Origin: Lichenicoccus sp964246745
GTDB taxonomy: Bacteria; Pseudomonadota; Alphaproteobacteria; Acetobacterales; Acetobacteraceae
Length of the DNA: 64,000 bases
NCBI GenBank assembly: GCA_964246745.1
Contig: CAXTRK010000010.1
Span: 1-64,000, forward strand
Direction of reading: 5' to 3'
Shown one piece after another: positions 35,677 to 44,513 of this stretch. Below the pieces are notes generated by a model, which saw nothing but the letters and a program-made list of their open reading frames with translations, did no database searches and was not told where the DNA came from. Numbering within the stretch: the first letter of the stretch is position 1; every line of letters starts with the position of its first letter. The translations under genes were made by a program, and so were the position numbers.

Positions 35677-36631
35677 GCAGTGGCGGTTCTTCGCGGGTCA
35701 GGAAGGCACCGGGTCGCACCGCCATCTTCTCGGACTGCAAGGCATGCAGCCGCACCGTATCGAGCCGTTCCTCGATCTCGCCGAGAGTTATGTGCTGCTC
35801 AACCGGCAGCGCAAGACCAGTCGCGACCTGCTCCGCGGACGCACCCTGATCAACCTTTTCTTCGAGGATTCCACGCGTACGCGCACCAGCTTCGAGCTGG
35901 CCGGCAAGCGGCTGGGCGCGGACGTGATCAATATGTCGGTCGCCACCTCCTCGGTGAACAAGGGCGAGACCCTGCTGGATACGGCGGCCACGCTGAACGC
36001 CATGCGCACCGACCTGCTTGTGGTGCGGCACGCGCAATCCGGAGCGCCAGCGCTGCTCGCGCAGAAGGTCGATGCCAGCGTGATCAACGCCGGCGACGGC
36101 ACCCATGAGCATCCGACCCAGGCGCTGCTCGACGCGCTGACCATCAGACGCCGCCGCGGCCGCCTCGCCGGGCTGGTGGTCGCCATCTGCGGCGATGTCG
36201 CGCATAGCCGAGTGGCGCGCTCGAATATCCATCTGCTCACCGCCATGGGCAGCCGGGTGCGCGTGATCGGGCCGTCGACGCTGATGCCCGCGGCGATCGA
36301 GCGGCTTGGCGTCGAAGCGTTTCACAGCATGGAGGACGGACTTCAAGGCGCTGATGTGGTGATGATGCTGCGACTGCAGCGCGAGCGCATGGCTTCCGGG
36401 CTGGTGCCCAGCGAACGCGAGTATTTCCGCTTCTTCGGCCTTGATCTGGCGCGTCTGGCGCTGGCCAAGCCTGATGCGCTGGTGATGCATCCGGGGCCGA
36501 TGAACCGCGGCGTCGAGATCGACAGCGCGGTCGCCGACCACCCTCAGAGCGTGATCCAGGAACAGGTCGAGATGGGCGTCGCGGTGCGTATGGCCGTGCT
36601 CGACCGGCTTTCGCGCGCACGCAATTCATGA
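35669..36631 (+). CDS. pyrB: Aspartate carbamoyltransferase catalytic subunit
   Basis: PyrB (320 residues) joins carbamoyl phosphate and aspartate in pyrimidine synthesis. The carbamoyl-phosphate loop is FFEDSTRTRTSFELAGKRLG. The SVNKGETLLDT loop carries the Lys that reaches into the neighbouring active site. The aspartate side has HPTQALLDALTI, and the C-terminal half has VMHPGPMNRGVEI. The start overlaps gltX by eight bases and the stop overlaps pyrC as ATGA. Next to a non-catalytic type of PyrC, it may need that partner for assembly, as in Pseudomonas-type ATCases. Confidence 0.96.
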   Translation: MAEQWRFFAGQEGTGSHRHLLGLQGMQPHRIEPFLDLAESYVLLNRQRKTSRDLLRGRTLINLFFEDSTRTRTSFELAGKRLGADVINMSVATSSVNKGETLLDTAATLNAMRTDLLVVRHAQSGAPALLAQKVDASVINAGDGTHEHPTQALLDALTIRRRRGRLAGLVVAICGDVAHSRVARSNIHLLTAMGSRVRVIGPSTLMPAAIERLGVEAFHSMEDGLQGADVVMMLRLQRERMASGLVPSEREYFRFFGLDLARLALAKPDALVMHPGPMNRGVEIDSAVADHPQSVIQEQVEMGVAVRMAVLDRLSRARNS

Positions 36632-37911
36632 GCGGCACTCTGCTGTTCGACAATGTCCGGCTGCTCGATCCCGCCTCCGGGCTTGACCGGCTTGGCCGGC
36701 TTCTGGTCACCGGCGGCCGCATCGAGGATATCGAGCTGCCGTCGGATACGGCGGCCCCTGAAGGCGCCACGGTGATCGATGGCGGCGGCGCCGTGCTTTG
36801 CCCCGGCCTGGTGGACATGCGCGCCAGCATCGGCGAGCCAGGCCATGAATACCGCGAAACCATCGCCTCGGCGGCGGAGGCGGCGGTCTCGGGGGGGATC
36901 ACCACGCTCGCGGTGCTGCCCAATACCACGCCGGCGATTGACGATCCGGCGCTGGTGCGGCTGCTGCGCGCGCGCGGCGAGGAGACCAGCATGGTCGACA
37001 TCCTGCCGTATGGCGCCGTCACCCGCGGCTGCGCCGGCGAGACGCTGGCGGAGCTGGGGCTGCTGCGCGAGGCGGGAGCGTGCGCCTTCACCGACGGCAC
37101 GCGCGCGATTGCCGACACGCGTCTGATGCGCATCGCGCTCGCTTATGCGCGCGGCTTCGGCGCCACGGTGATCCAGCATCCAGAGGATGTCTCGCTGGCC
37201 AGAGGCGGCAGCGCCACCGAGGGCGAGCTGGCGACGCGGCTCGGCCTGCCCGGCATCCCGGCCGCCGCCGAGCCGATCCTGGTCGCGCGCGACCTGATGC
37301 TGCAGCGCCTCACCGGCGGCGCGCTGCATTTCGGCCATGTCTCGACGGCGGCGGCGCTCGAGCTGATCCGACGCGCCAAGTCCGAAGGGCTGCCTGTAAC
37401 CTGCGACACCGCGCCGCCTTATTTCGACCTGAACGAGACCGCGATCGGCGATTTCCGCACCTTTGCCAAGCTGTCGCCGCCGCTTCGCCCCGAGGCGGAC
37501 CGCCTCGCCGTCTGCGCGGCCCTCGCCGACGGCACCATTGACGCCATCGGGTCCGATCACATGCCGCGCGATGCCGACGACAAGCGCCTGCCCTTCGCCT
37601 TGGCTGCGAGCGGCGGCGTTGGCCTCGCCACCCTGCTCGCGGTCAGCCTGGCCCGCGTGCATGACGGCAGCCTGAGCCTGATCGCGGCCCTGGGCCTGCT
37701 GACCGTAGGGCCAGCCCGCGTTCTGGGGAGCGAGGCCGGCACGCTCACGCGGGGGCTTCCCGCGGATCTCTGCCTGTTCGAGCCGGACCGCGCCTGGCAG
37801 GTGCATTCGGGACGGTTGCCAGGACGCGCGCAGAACACGCCGTTCGACGGCCGCGCGCTGGAGGGGCGGGTGATCGCCACGTATAAAGCCGGACGCCGGG
37901 TGTTTGGATGA
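36628..37911 (+). CDS. Dihydroorotase-like protein lacking the HxH metal motif (PyrC')
   Basis: A 427-residue amidohydrolase-fold protein coupled to pyrB. Active dihydroorotases have DxHxH near residue 60; here the site reads PGLVDMRASIGEPG, with no histidines. The carboxylated lysine position also lacks Lys (FTDGTRAIADTR). Later positions keep some ligands (QHPEDVS, HFGHVS, GSDHMPRD). This matches the pyrB-linked PyrC' class, whose Pseudomonas member is structural and inactive. A true dihydroorotase should then lie elsewhere in the genome. It overlaps plsY by four bases (ATGA). Confidence 0.85.
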   Translation: MSGTLLFDNVRLLDPASGLDRLGRLLVTGGRIEDIELPSDTAAPEGATVIDGGGAVLCPGLVDMRASIGEPGHEYRETIASAAEAAVSGGITTLAVLPNTTPAIDDPALVRLLRARGEETSMVDILPYGAVTRGCAGETLAELGLLREAGACAFTDGTRAIADTRLMRIALAYARGFGATVIQHPEDVSLARGGSATEGELATRLGLPGIPAAAEPILVARDLMLQRLTGGALHFGHVSTAAALELIRRAKSEGLPVTCDTAPPYFDLNETAIGDFRTFAKLSPPLRPEADRLAVCAALADGTIDAIGSDHMPRDADDKRLPFALAASGGVGLATLLAVSLARVHDGSLSLIAALGLLTVGPARVLGSEAGTLTRGLPADLCLFEPDRAWQVHSGRLPGRAQNTPFDGRALEGRVIATYKAGRRVFG

Positions 37912-38519
37912 GCCTGCTTCTCGTTGCGGTGGCGATCATCGCCTACCTGATCGGCAGCATCCCGTTCGGCCTGCTGCTGACGCGAGCGGCGGGCTTAGGC
38001 GACGTGCGCAGGATCGGCTCGGGCAATATCGGCGCCACCAACGTGCTGCGCACCGGCAGGCGTGATCTCGCTGCCGCCACGCTGCTGCTGGACGGACTCA
38101 AGGGTGCGGTCGCGGTCTGGCTCGGAATTTGGCTGCTGCCGCTGCCGATTGCCGCCGCCGTCGCCGCCGTGTTCGCCGCCCTCGGCCACTGCTGTCCGGT
38201 CTGGCTGCGTTTCGCCGGCGGCAAGGGAGTCGCCACCCTGCTCGGCATCGCCTTCGCACTCGACTGGCGGGCCGGGATCATCTGCGCGGCGCTCTGGCTG
38301 GCGCTCGCGTGCTGGACCAAGATTTCTTCCGTCGGCGGCTTGGGCGCGGCCGTGGCGCTGCCGATCCTGCTGTTCATCTTCACGTGGCGGGCGTTCCCAG
38401 CCGATCCGGTGCCGTGGGGCGCGATCCTGGTGATGCTGCTGGTGCTCCAACGCCACCGTGCCAACATCGGCCGCCTGTTCGCCGGCACGGAGCCCCGGAT
38501 CGGAGCGGGACGGGCATGA
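37908..38519 (+). CDS. plsY: Acyl-phosphate glycerol-3-phosphate acyltransferase
   Basis: PlsY (203 residues) is an inner-membrane enzyme that acylates glycerol-3-phosphate with acyl-phosphate, the first step of phospholipid synthesis. Its three cytoplasmic motifs are visible: GSIPFGLLLTR with RRIGSGNIGATNVLRTG, GGKGVATLLG, and the later LVLQRHRANIGRLFAGTEPRIG. About five hydrophobic helices are present. It is coupled on both sides by ATGA overlaps. Confidence 0.95.
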   Translation: MSLLLVAVAIIAYLIGSIPFGLLLTRAAGLGDVRRIGSGNIGATNVLRTGRRDLAAATLLLDGLKGAVAVWLGIWLLPLPIAAAVAAVFAALGHCCPVWLRFAGGKGVATLLGIAFALDWRAGIICAALWLALACWTKISSVGGLGAAVALPILLFIFTWRAFPADPVPWGAILVMLLVLQRHRANIGRLFAGTEPRIGAGRA

Positions 38520-39643
38520 ACAGGACGGGCATGAACGACCTTGCCGCGCTTCTGCGCCTGATCCGCACCGAGACGGTCGGGCCTGCCAGCTACCGCCGCC
38601 TGCTCGCCCGCTTCGGCACGCCCTCCGCAGCTCTCGAGGCGATCCCTGCTCTTGCCAAGGCGAGCGGCGGCAGCGTGCCCCGGATTCCCTCGGCGCAGGC
38701 CATCGACGACGAGATCGGCGCGGTCGCCGTCGCCGGCGGGCGTTTCATCCTGCTTGGCCAGCCCGACTATCCGCCGCTGCTGGCACAACTGCCGGACGCG
38801 CCGCCGGTGTTGGCGGTGCTTGGCGACCCCGGCGTGCTTGCCCGCCGCGCGGTGGCCATCGTCGGCTCGCGCAACGCCTCCTCGAACGGCATGCGCATCG
38901 CCGAAGCCCTCGCCGCTGAACTGGGCGACGGCGGCCTGGTCGTGGTCTCCGGGCTCGCGCGCGGCATTGACGGGGCGGCGCATCGTGGCGCGCTGCATGT
39001 GGGCCCAACGGTCGCGGCCATCGCCGGCGGCCTCGACCAGCCCTACCCGGCGGAACACGCGGAACTGCAAGCGCGGATCGCCGATCGCGGCGCGGTGGTC
39101 GCCGAGGCGCCGTTCGGCACGGTGCCCCAGAGCCGGCATTTCCCGCGCCGCAACCGCATCATCGCCGGACTCTCGCTCGGCTGCGTGGTGATCGAGGCGG
39201 CGCCGCGCTCCGGCAGCCTGATCACCGCCGACCTGGCCCTCACCTATGGCCGCGAGCTGTTCGCGGTCCCCGGCTCGCCGCTCGATCCGCGCTGCCGCGG
39301 CTCCAACAACCTGCTGCGGCAGCGCCATGCGCATCTCGTCGAGAACGCTGCCGACGTGCTGGCGGAGCTGCCTGATCGGCTGCCGACGCTCGGACCCTCC
39401 GGCTTTGCGGAAGGCCGCAGCGGGTGGGGCGCGGAGGGCCCGGAGGCCTGGTCCGAGCTGGGAAAGGTGCGCGCCCAGGTGCTGTCGCTCCTCGGTCCGG
39501 AACCCGCGGCGGTTGACGATCTGGTGCGCCGCTGCCAGTTCTCGACCGGCGCGGTCTTGGCGGTGCTGACCGAACTGGAGCTTGGCGGCCTTGTCGAGAG
39601 CCTGCCAGGCAACCAGGTCAGCCTGCTCGGACAGCCACGCTAA
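38516..39643 (+). CDS. dprA: DNA-processing protein DprA
   Basis: DprA (375 residues) loads RecA on incoming single-stranded DNA during transformation. The N-terminal SAM-like part (LIRTETVGPASYRRLLARFG) leads to the Rossmann-like core, with VAIVGSRNASSNGMRIAEALAAELG, VVSGLARGIDGAAHRGAL, PAEHAELQARIADRGAVVAEAPFGT, PRRNRIIAGLSLGCVVIEA and FAVPGSPLDPRCRGSNNLLRQ. A small C-terminal winged helix follows. Its ATG overlaps the plsY stop. Together with comEC in the same window it suggests a DNA-uptake capacity. Confidence 0.95.
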   Translation: MNRTGMNDLAALLRLIRTETVGPASYRRLLARFGTPSAALEAIPALAKASGGSVPRIPSAQAIDDEIGAVAVAGGRFILLGQPDYPPLLAQLPDAPPVLAVLGDPGVLARRAVAIVGSRNASSNGMRIAEALAAELGDGGLVVVSGLARGIDGAAHRGALHVGPTVAAIAGGLDQPYPAEHAELQARIADRGAVVAEAPFGTVPQSRHFPRRNRIIAGLSLGCVVIEAAPRSGSLITADLALTYGRELFAVPGSPLDPRCRGSNNLLRQRHAHLVENAADVLAELPDRLPTLGPSGFAEGRSGWGAEGPEAWSELGKVRAQVLSLLGPEPAAVDDLVRRCQFSTGAVLAVLTELELGGLVESLPGNQVSLLGQPR

Positions 39644-39702
39644 AGGCTTGCGGCGCCCGCGTAATACGTCCACATCCGGACGTTGTATTGTTCGGAGACG
39701 AA

Positions 39703-42309
39703 ATGACCGACGTGGTCGTGGTGGAGAGCCCCGCCAAGGCGAAGACCATCAACAAGTATCTGGGCGACGGCTACACCGTGCTGGCCAGCTTCGGCCATGT
39801 GCGCGACCTGCCGCCCAAGGATGGCAGCGTGCGGCCCGAAGAGGGCTTCGCCATGGACTGGCAATCCGACGAGCGCGGCAACCGGCAGGTGGCTGCCATC
39901 GCCAAGGCGCTGCGCGGCGCCAAGCGTCTGTATCTGGCCACCGACCCGGACCGCGAGGGAGAGGCGATTTCCTGGCATGTGCGCGCGATGCTGGAGGAGC
40001 AGAACCTGCTCCGGCATGTCGACGTGCAGCGCGTGACCTTCAACGAGATCACCAAGGGCGCGATCAGGACGGCGATGGGCCGGCCGCGAGCGCTCGACCA
40101 GCCGCTGATCGAAGCCTACCTCGCGCGCCGGGCGCTCGACTACCTGGTCGGCTTCACCCTGTCGCCGGTGCTCTGGCGCAAGCTGCCCGGCAGCCGCTCG
40201 GCGGGGCGCGTGCAGTCGGTCGCCTTGCGCCTGATCTGCGAGCGCGAGGCGGAGATCGAGCGTTTCAAGCCGCGCGAATATTGGACGATCCTCGCCCATC
40301 TCCAGACTCCGGCCGGGGCTCCGTTCACGGCACGGCTCACGCATCTGGACGGCGGGAAACTCGACCAGTTCGACCTCAACAGCGCGGCATCGGCGGCTTC
40401 GGCCAAGGCGATCGTCGAAGCCGGGCAGTTCGCCGTCGCTTCGGTCGAGCCACGACGCGCCAAGCGCAACCCGCCGGCGCCGTTCACCACCTCCACCCTG
40501 CAGCAGGAGGCCAGCCGGAAACTGGGCATGGGCGCGCAGGCGACGATGCGCGCGGCCCAGCAGCTCTATGAGGGCATCGAGCTGGATGGCGAGACCACCG
40601 GCCTGATCACCTATATGCGCACCGACGGCGTGCAGATGGCACGCGAGGCGGTGGACGCCATACGCGGCCATATCCATTCGCAGTTCGGACCCGACTATCT
40701 GCCGGCAGCACCCAGGGAGTATTCCACCAAGGCGAAGAATGCCCAGGAAGCGCACGAGGCGGTGCGTCCCACCGAAGTCGGCCGCCGACCTGAGGCGATC
40801 GGGCGCTATCTGTCCGACGAGCAGCGCCGGCTCTATGAGCTGATCTGGAAGCGCGCCGTCGCCAGCCAGATGCAGTCGGCGGAACTCGACCAGGTGACGG
40901 TGGAGATCACGGACGCCGCCGGACGGGCCAGGCTGCGCGCCACCGGCTCGATCATCGCCTTCGACGGCTTTCTCAAGCTTTATTCGGAAGGTCAGGACGA
41001 CAGCAAAGCCGATAGCGACGAGGACAGCCGGATGCTGCCGCCGATGCGTGAGCGCGACCCGCTCCGGCGCGGCGCGATCGATGCCGACCAGCATTTCACG
41101 CAGCCGCCGCCGCGCTTCTCGGAAGCTTTGCTGGTCAAGAAGATGGAGGAGATCGGCATCGGCCGGCCTTCCACCTATGCCTCGATCCTGACCGTGCTGC
41201 GCGACCGCGAGTATGTGCGGCTGGAGAACCGGCGCTTTATCCCGGAGGATCGCGGCCGTCTCGTCACCGCCTTCCTGACCAGCTTTTTTGAGCGCTACGT
41301 CGATAGCGGCTTCACCGCCGGGCTCGAGGAACAGCTCGACGACATTTCCGACGGCCGGGCCGAATGGCGAGATGTGATGGCCAGGTTCTGGGACGATTTC
41401 AGCCTCGCCATCGCCCAGACCAAAGACCTCAAGATCTCGGACGTTATCACAGCCCTTGATGCCGATCTCGCTCCCCACTTCTTCCCTGATCCCGCCGACG
41501 GTTCGGACCCGCGCCATTGCACTGCCTGCGGCAACGGACGTCTCGGCCTGAAGCTCGGCCGCTACGGCTCCTTCATCGGCTGCTCGAACTACCCGGAGTG
41601 TCAATACACGCGGCGTCTGGTCGAGGGCCGTGAGGGCGAAGGCGGCGAGACCCTCAAGGAAGGCGTGCGCGTGCTGGGCCACCATCCCGAGACAGGTGAG
41701 GAAATCGCCGTCAAGCGCGGACCATGGGGGCTCTACGTGCAGCAGGGCGAGCCAAACCCGGACGACAAGAAAGCCAAGGTGCGGCGTTCAACGCTGCCGC
41801 GCGGCATCGAGGGCGACGCCATCACGATTGATCAGGCGATCGGCCTGCTGTCGCTGCCGCGTGTCGTCGGCCTGCATCCAGAGCTGGGCGAGCCGATCGA
41901 GGCGGGCCTTGGCCGCTTTGGTCCCTATGTCAAAATGGGCGCGATCTTCGCCTCGCTCGACCGCGATGACGACGTGCTCGCCATCGGCATCAACCGTGCC
42001 GTCGACGTGATCGGCAAGAAGCTCGCCTCGGTGCGCAGCCTGGGCGCGCATCCCAAGGACCGTGAGCCGGTGATGGTGCGTCGCGGCCGCTTCGGACCCT
42101 ATTTCCAGCATGGTCAGACCATCGCCAACATTCCGCGCGACAAGACCATGGACGATGTCACGCTTGCGGAGGCGGTGGCTTTGCTTGCCGAGAAAGGCAA
42201 GCCGATGAAGCCCAGAGGCAAGGGCGGCAAGAAGCCGCGCGCAAACGCCAAGACCGCCGCCACGTCAATCGGACGGCCGGCGCGGAAATCCGCGGGCAAG
42301 GCGGATTGA
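39703..42309 (+). CDS. topA: DNA topoisomerase I
   Basis: An 868-residue type IA topoisomerase that relaxes negative supercoils. The Toprim domain opens VVVESPAKAKTINKYLG and holds ATDPDREGEAISWH. The catalytic Tyr lies in DGETTGLITYMRTDG. The C-terminus has one clear CxxC zinc finger (HCTACGNGRLGLKLGRYG, CSNYPECQYTRRL), then several TopA C-terminal beta repeats (GLHPELGEPIEAGLGRFGPYVKMG and a second copy) and a Lys/Ala-rich tail. The ATG is preceded by GGAGACGAA; an upstream in-frame TTG is less likely. The stop overlaps rnr. Confidence 0.96.
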   Translation: MTDVVVVESPAKAKTINKYLGDGYTVLASFGHVRDLPPKDGSVRPEEGFAMDWQSDERGNRQVAAIAKALRGAKRLYLATDPDREGEAISWHVRAMLEEQNLLRHVDVQRVTFNEITKGAIRTAMGRPRALDQPLIEAYLARRALDYLVGFTLSPVLWRKLPGSRSAGRVQSVALRLICEREAEIERFKPREYWTILAHLQTPAGAPFTARLTHLDGGKLDQFDLNSAASAASAKAIVEAGQFAVASVEPRRAKRNPPAPFTTSTLQQEASRKLGMGAQATMRAAQQLYEGIELDGETTGLITYMRTDGVQMAREAVDAIRGHIHSQFGPDYLPAAPREYSTKAKNAQEAHEAVRPTEVGRRPEAIGRYLSDEQRRLYELIWKRAVASQMQSAELDQVTVEITDAAGRARLRATGSIIAFDGFLKLYSEGQDDSKADSDEDSRMLPPMRERDPLRRGAIDADQHFTQPPPRFSEALLVKKMEEIGIGRPSTYASILTVLRDREYVRLENRRFIPEDRGRLVTAFLTSFFERYVDSGFTAGLEEQLDDISDGRAEWRDVMARFWDDFSLAIAQTKDLKISDVITALDADLAPHFFPDPADGSDPRHCTACGNGRLGLKLGRYGSFIGCSNYPECQYTRRLVEGREGEGGETLKEGVRVLGHHPETGEEIAVKRGPWGLYVQQGEPNPDDKKAKVRRSTLPRGIEGDAITIDQAIGLLSLPRVVGLHPELGEPIEAGLGRFGPYVKMGAIFASLDRDDDVLAIGINRAVDVIGKKLASVRSLGAHPKDREPVMVRRGRFGPYFQHGQTIANIPRDKTMDDVTLAEAVALLAEKGKPMKPRGKGGKKPRANAKTAATSIGRPARKSAGKAD

Positions 42310-44513
42310 CGCCGGCCGGGCTGCCAAGCAGGGAGGCGCTGCGCCGCTTCATCTCCGAGTCGAGCGGACGCGTCGGCAAACGCGAGATCGCGCGCGCCTT
42401 CGGGCTCGGCCCCGAGCATCGCGCGGCACTTCGCGATCTGCTGCGCGAGATGGGACAAGTGGGCGAGATCGCACCGGCCGGCGCCAAGCGGTTCCGCCCG
42501 ACGGGAAGGCTGGCCGAGGCCATGGTGGTGCAGATCACCGGCACCGACCCGGAAGGCGATGCGATTGCGCGGCCTGTCGGCTGGGAAGGAGCGGGTTCCG
42601 CGCCGATGGTGCTGATGCATCCGGAGCCGCGCGGCCAGCCGGCGCTGGCGCCTGGCGAGCGGGTACTGGCGCGCCTGCGCAGTGTTGGCGCCGGACGCTA
42701 CGAAGGCCGCACGTTGAAGCGCCTGTCGGAGAGCCCGGGCCGGGTCCTCGGCGTGTTCCGCGCGGCACCCCCTGACGCACAGCCGCCATATCAGGCTGGG
42801 CGCCGGCCGCAGCGCGCCGAGGCCGGGCGGCTGGTGCCGACCGACCGGCGGCAGAAGGCGGAATGGAGCATCCCGCCCGGTGAGAGCCTCGCAGCCGAAA
42901 CCGATGAGATCGTCCTCGCCGAACCGCTGCCCTCGCTCGGCTACGGCCTGAAGACCGCCCGCGTCGTCGAACGGCTCGGACGCGTGGGCGACGCCCGCTC
43001 GGTCAGCCTGATCAGCATCGCCACGCACGACATCCCGAGCGTGTTTCCGTCCGCCTGCCTCGCGGAGGCGGAGGCGGCCAGAGCGGTCGGCCCCGCTGGA
43101 CGCGCCGACCTGCGCGCACTTCCGCTGGTCACCATCGACGGCGAGGACGCGCGCGATTTCGACGATGCCGTGTTTGCGGAGCCGAGCGCGGGCGGCGGCT
43201 TCCGGCTGGTCGTCGCCATCGCCGATGTCGCGCACTATGTCCGGCGCCACTCCGCGCTGGACCAGGAAGCCTATAAGCGCGGCAACTCGGTCTATTTTCC
43301 CGACCGTGTGGTGCCGATGCTGCCGGAGGCGCTGTCGAACGGCTGGTGTTCGCTGCGCCCGGGCGAGGATCGCGGCTGCCTGTTCGTCGACATGATCATC
43401 GACGCGGCAGGCCGCAAGCAGTCGCATTGCTTCGGCCGCGGACTGATGCGCAGCGTGGCGCGGCTCACGTATAGCGGCCTGCAGCAGGCGCGTGACGCCG
43501 GCATCACGCCGGAGACGCTGCCAGAGAAACTGCCAGCGGGGCTGATGGGCGCGCTCTACGGCGCCTGCGATGCGCTGCTCGCGGCACGGGCGCTGCGCGG
43601 CACTCTTGATCTCGATCTGCCGGAGCGGCGTGTCGAACTTGACGAAGCAGGCCAGGTGCGTGCCATCACGACGCGCCCGCGCCTGATGAGCCACCGGCTG
43701 GTCGAGGAATTCATGGTGCTGGCCAACGTCGCGGCAGCCCAGGAGCTGCATCGTCTCGGCCAGCCCTGCATGGCCCGCATCCATGCGCCGCCCTCCCCGG
43801 AGAAGCTCGCCGCCTTGCGCGAGTTTCTCTCCACAATCGGCTTGTCGCTGAAGCCGGCGGGCGCGCTGCGGCCGATCGATCTCGACCAGGTCCTGGGCCA
43901 GGCCTCCGGCAGCGAGCAGGCGCTGATGGTCAATGAGATGGTGCTGCGCAGCCAGAGCCAGGCCGAATACAGCCCGGACAATATCGGCCATTTCGGTCTC
44001 AATCTGACCGAGTACGCGCATTTCACCTCCCCGATCCGGCGCTACGCCGACCTGCTGGTGCATCGCGCGCTGATCTCCGGGCTCGGGCTCGGCGATGAAA
44101 GCCTGCACGCCGAGGATGCCGCCCGGTTCGAGGCGCAGGGCGCGCACATCACGCTCACCGAACGTCGCGCGGCGCAGGCTGAACGCGATGCGCTGCAGCG
44201 TTACCTCGTTGCACACATGGCGGATAAAATCGGCGCCCGCTTTGCCGCGCGCATTTCCGGCGTGACCCGTTTCGGGCTTTTCGTCACACTAACGGAAAGT
44301 GGCGCCAGCGGGCTGGTGCCGGTGTCCACCCTCTCGGACGACTTCTGGGTTCATGACGAAACGGCAAACGCCTTGACCGCTCGACGCTCCGGGATGTCCT
44401 ATCGCCTGGCCCAGCCGGTTGCGGTCCGCCTCACCGCGGCGGCGCCGGTGACCGGCGGCCTCACCTTCGCCATCGATCCCCCGCCGCGACACGGCGCCGC
44501 GCTGCGTCCGTGA
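42306..44513 (+). CDS. rnr: Ribonuclease R
   Basis: A 735-residue 3'-5' exoribonuclease that degrades structured RNA. The order is an N-terminal winged helix (LPSREALRRFISESSGRVGKREIARAFGL), cold-shock domains, the RNB catalytic domain (TIDGEDARDFDDAVFA with the Mg-binding aspartates; HYVRRHSALDQEAYKRGNSVYFPDRV), and a C-terminal S1 domain (ISGVTRFGLFVTLTESGASGLVPVSTL). The start is a TTG overlapping the topA stop as TTGA, which fits tight coupling. The usual Lys-rich tail is very short. Confidence 0.94.
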   Translation: MTPAGLPSREALRRFISESSGRVGKREIARAFGLGPEHRAALRDLLREMGQVGEIAPAGAKRFRPTGRLAEAMVVQITGTDPEGDAIARPVGWEGAGSAPMVLMHPEPRGQPALAPGERVLARLRSVGAGRYEGRTLKRLSESPGRVLGVFRAAPPDAQPPYQAGRRPQRAEAGRLVPTDRRQKAEWSIPPGESLAAETDEIVLAEPLPSLGYGLKTARVVERLGRVGDARSVSLISIATHDIPSVFPSACLAEAEAARAVGPAGRADLRALPLVTIDGEDARDFDDAVFAEPSAGGGFRLVVAIADVAHYVRRHSALDQEAYKRGNSVYFPDRVVPMLPEALSNGWCSLRPGEDRGCLFVDMIIDAAGRKQSHCFGRGLMRSVARLTYSGLQQARDAGITPETLPEKLPAGLMGALYGACDALLAARALRGTLDLDLPERRVELDEAGQVRAITTRPRLMSHRLVEEFMVLANVAAAQELHRLGQPCMARIHAPPSPEKLAALREFLSTIGLSLKPAGALRPIDLDQVLGQASGSEQALMVNEMVLRSQSQAEYSPDNIGHFGLNLTEYAHFTSPIRRYADLLVHRALISGLGLGDESLHAEDAARFEAQGAHITLTERRAAQAERDALQRYLVAHMADKIGARFAARISGVTRFGLFVTLTESGASGLVPVSTLSDDFWVHDETANALTARRSGMSYRLAQPVAVRLTAAAPVTGGLTFAIDPPPRHGAALRP

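Noticed and set aside
39640..41685. A 681-codon open frame opposite topA
   Set aside because: Mirrors the TopA codons; the Toprim and zinc-finger motifs are on the plus strand.
42114..44216. A 700-codon open frame opposite rnr
   Set aside because: Antisense shadow; the RNB and S1 motifs are on the plus strand.
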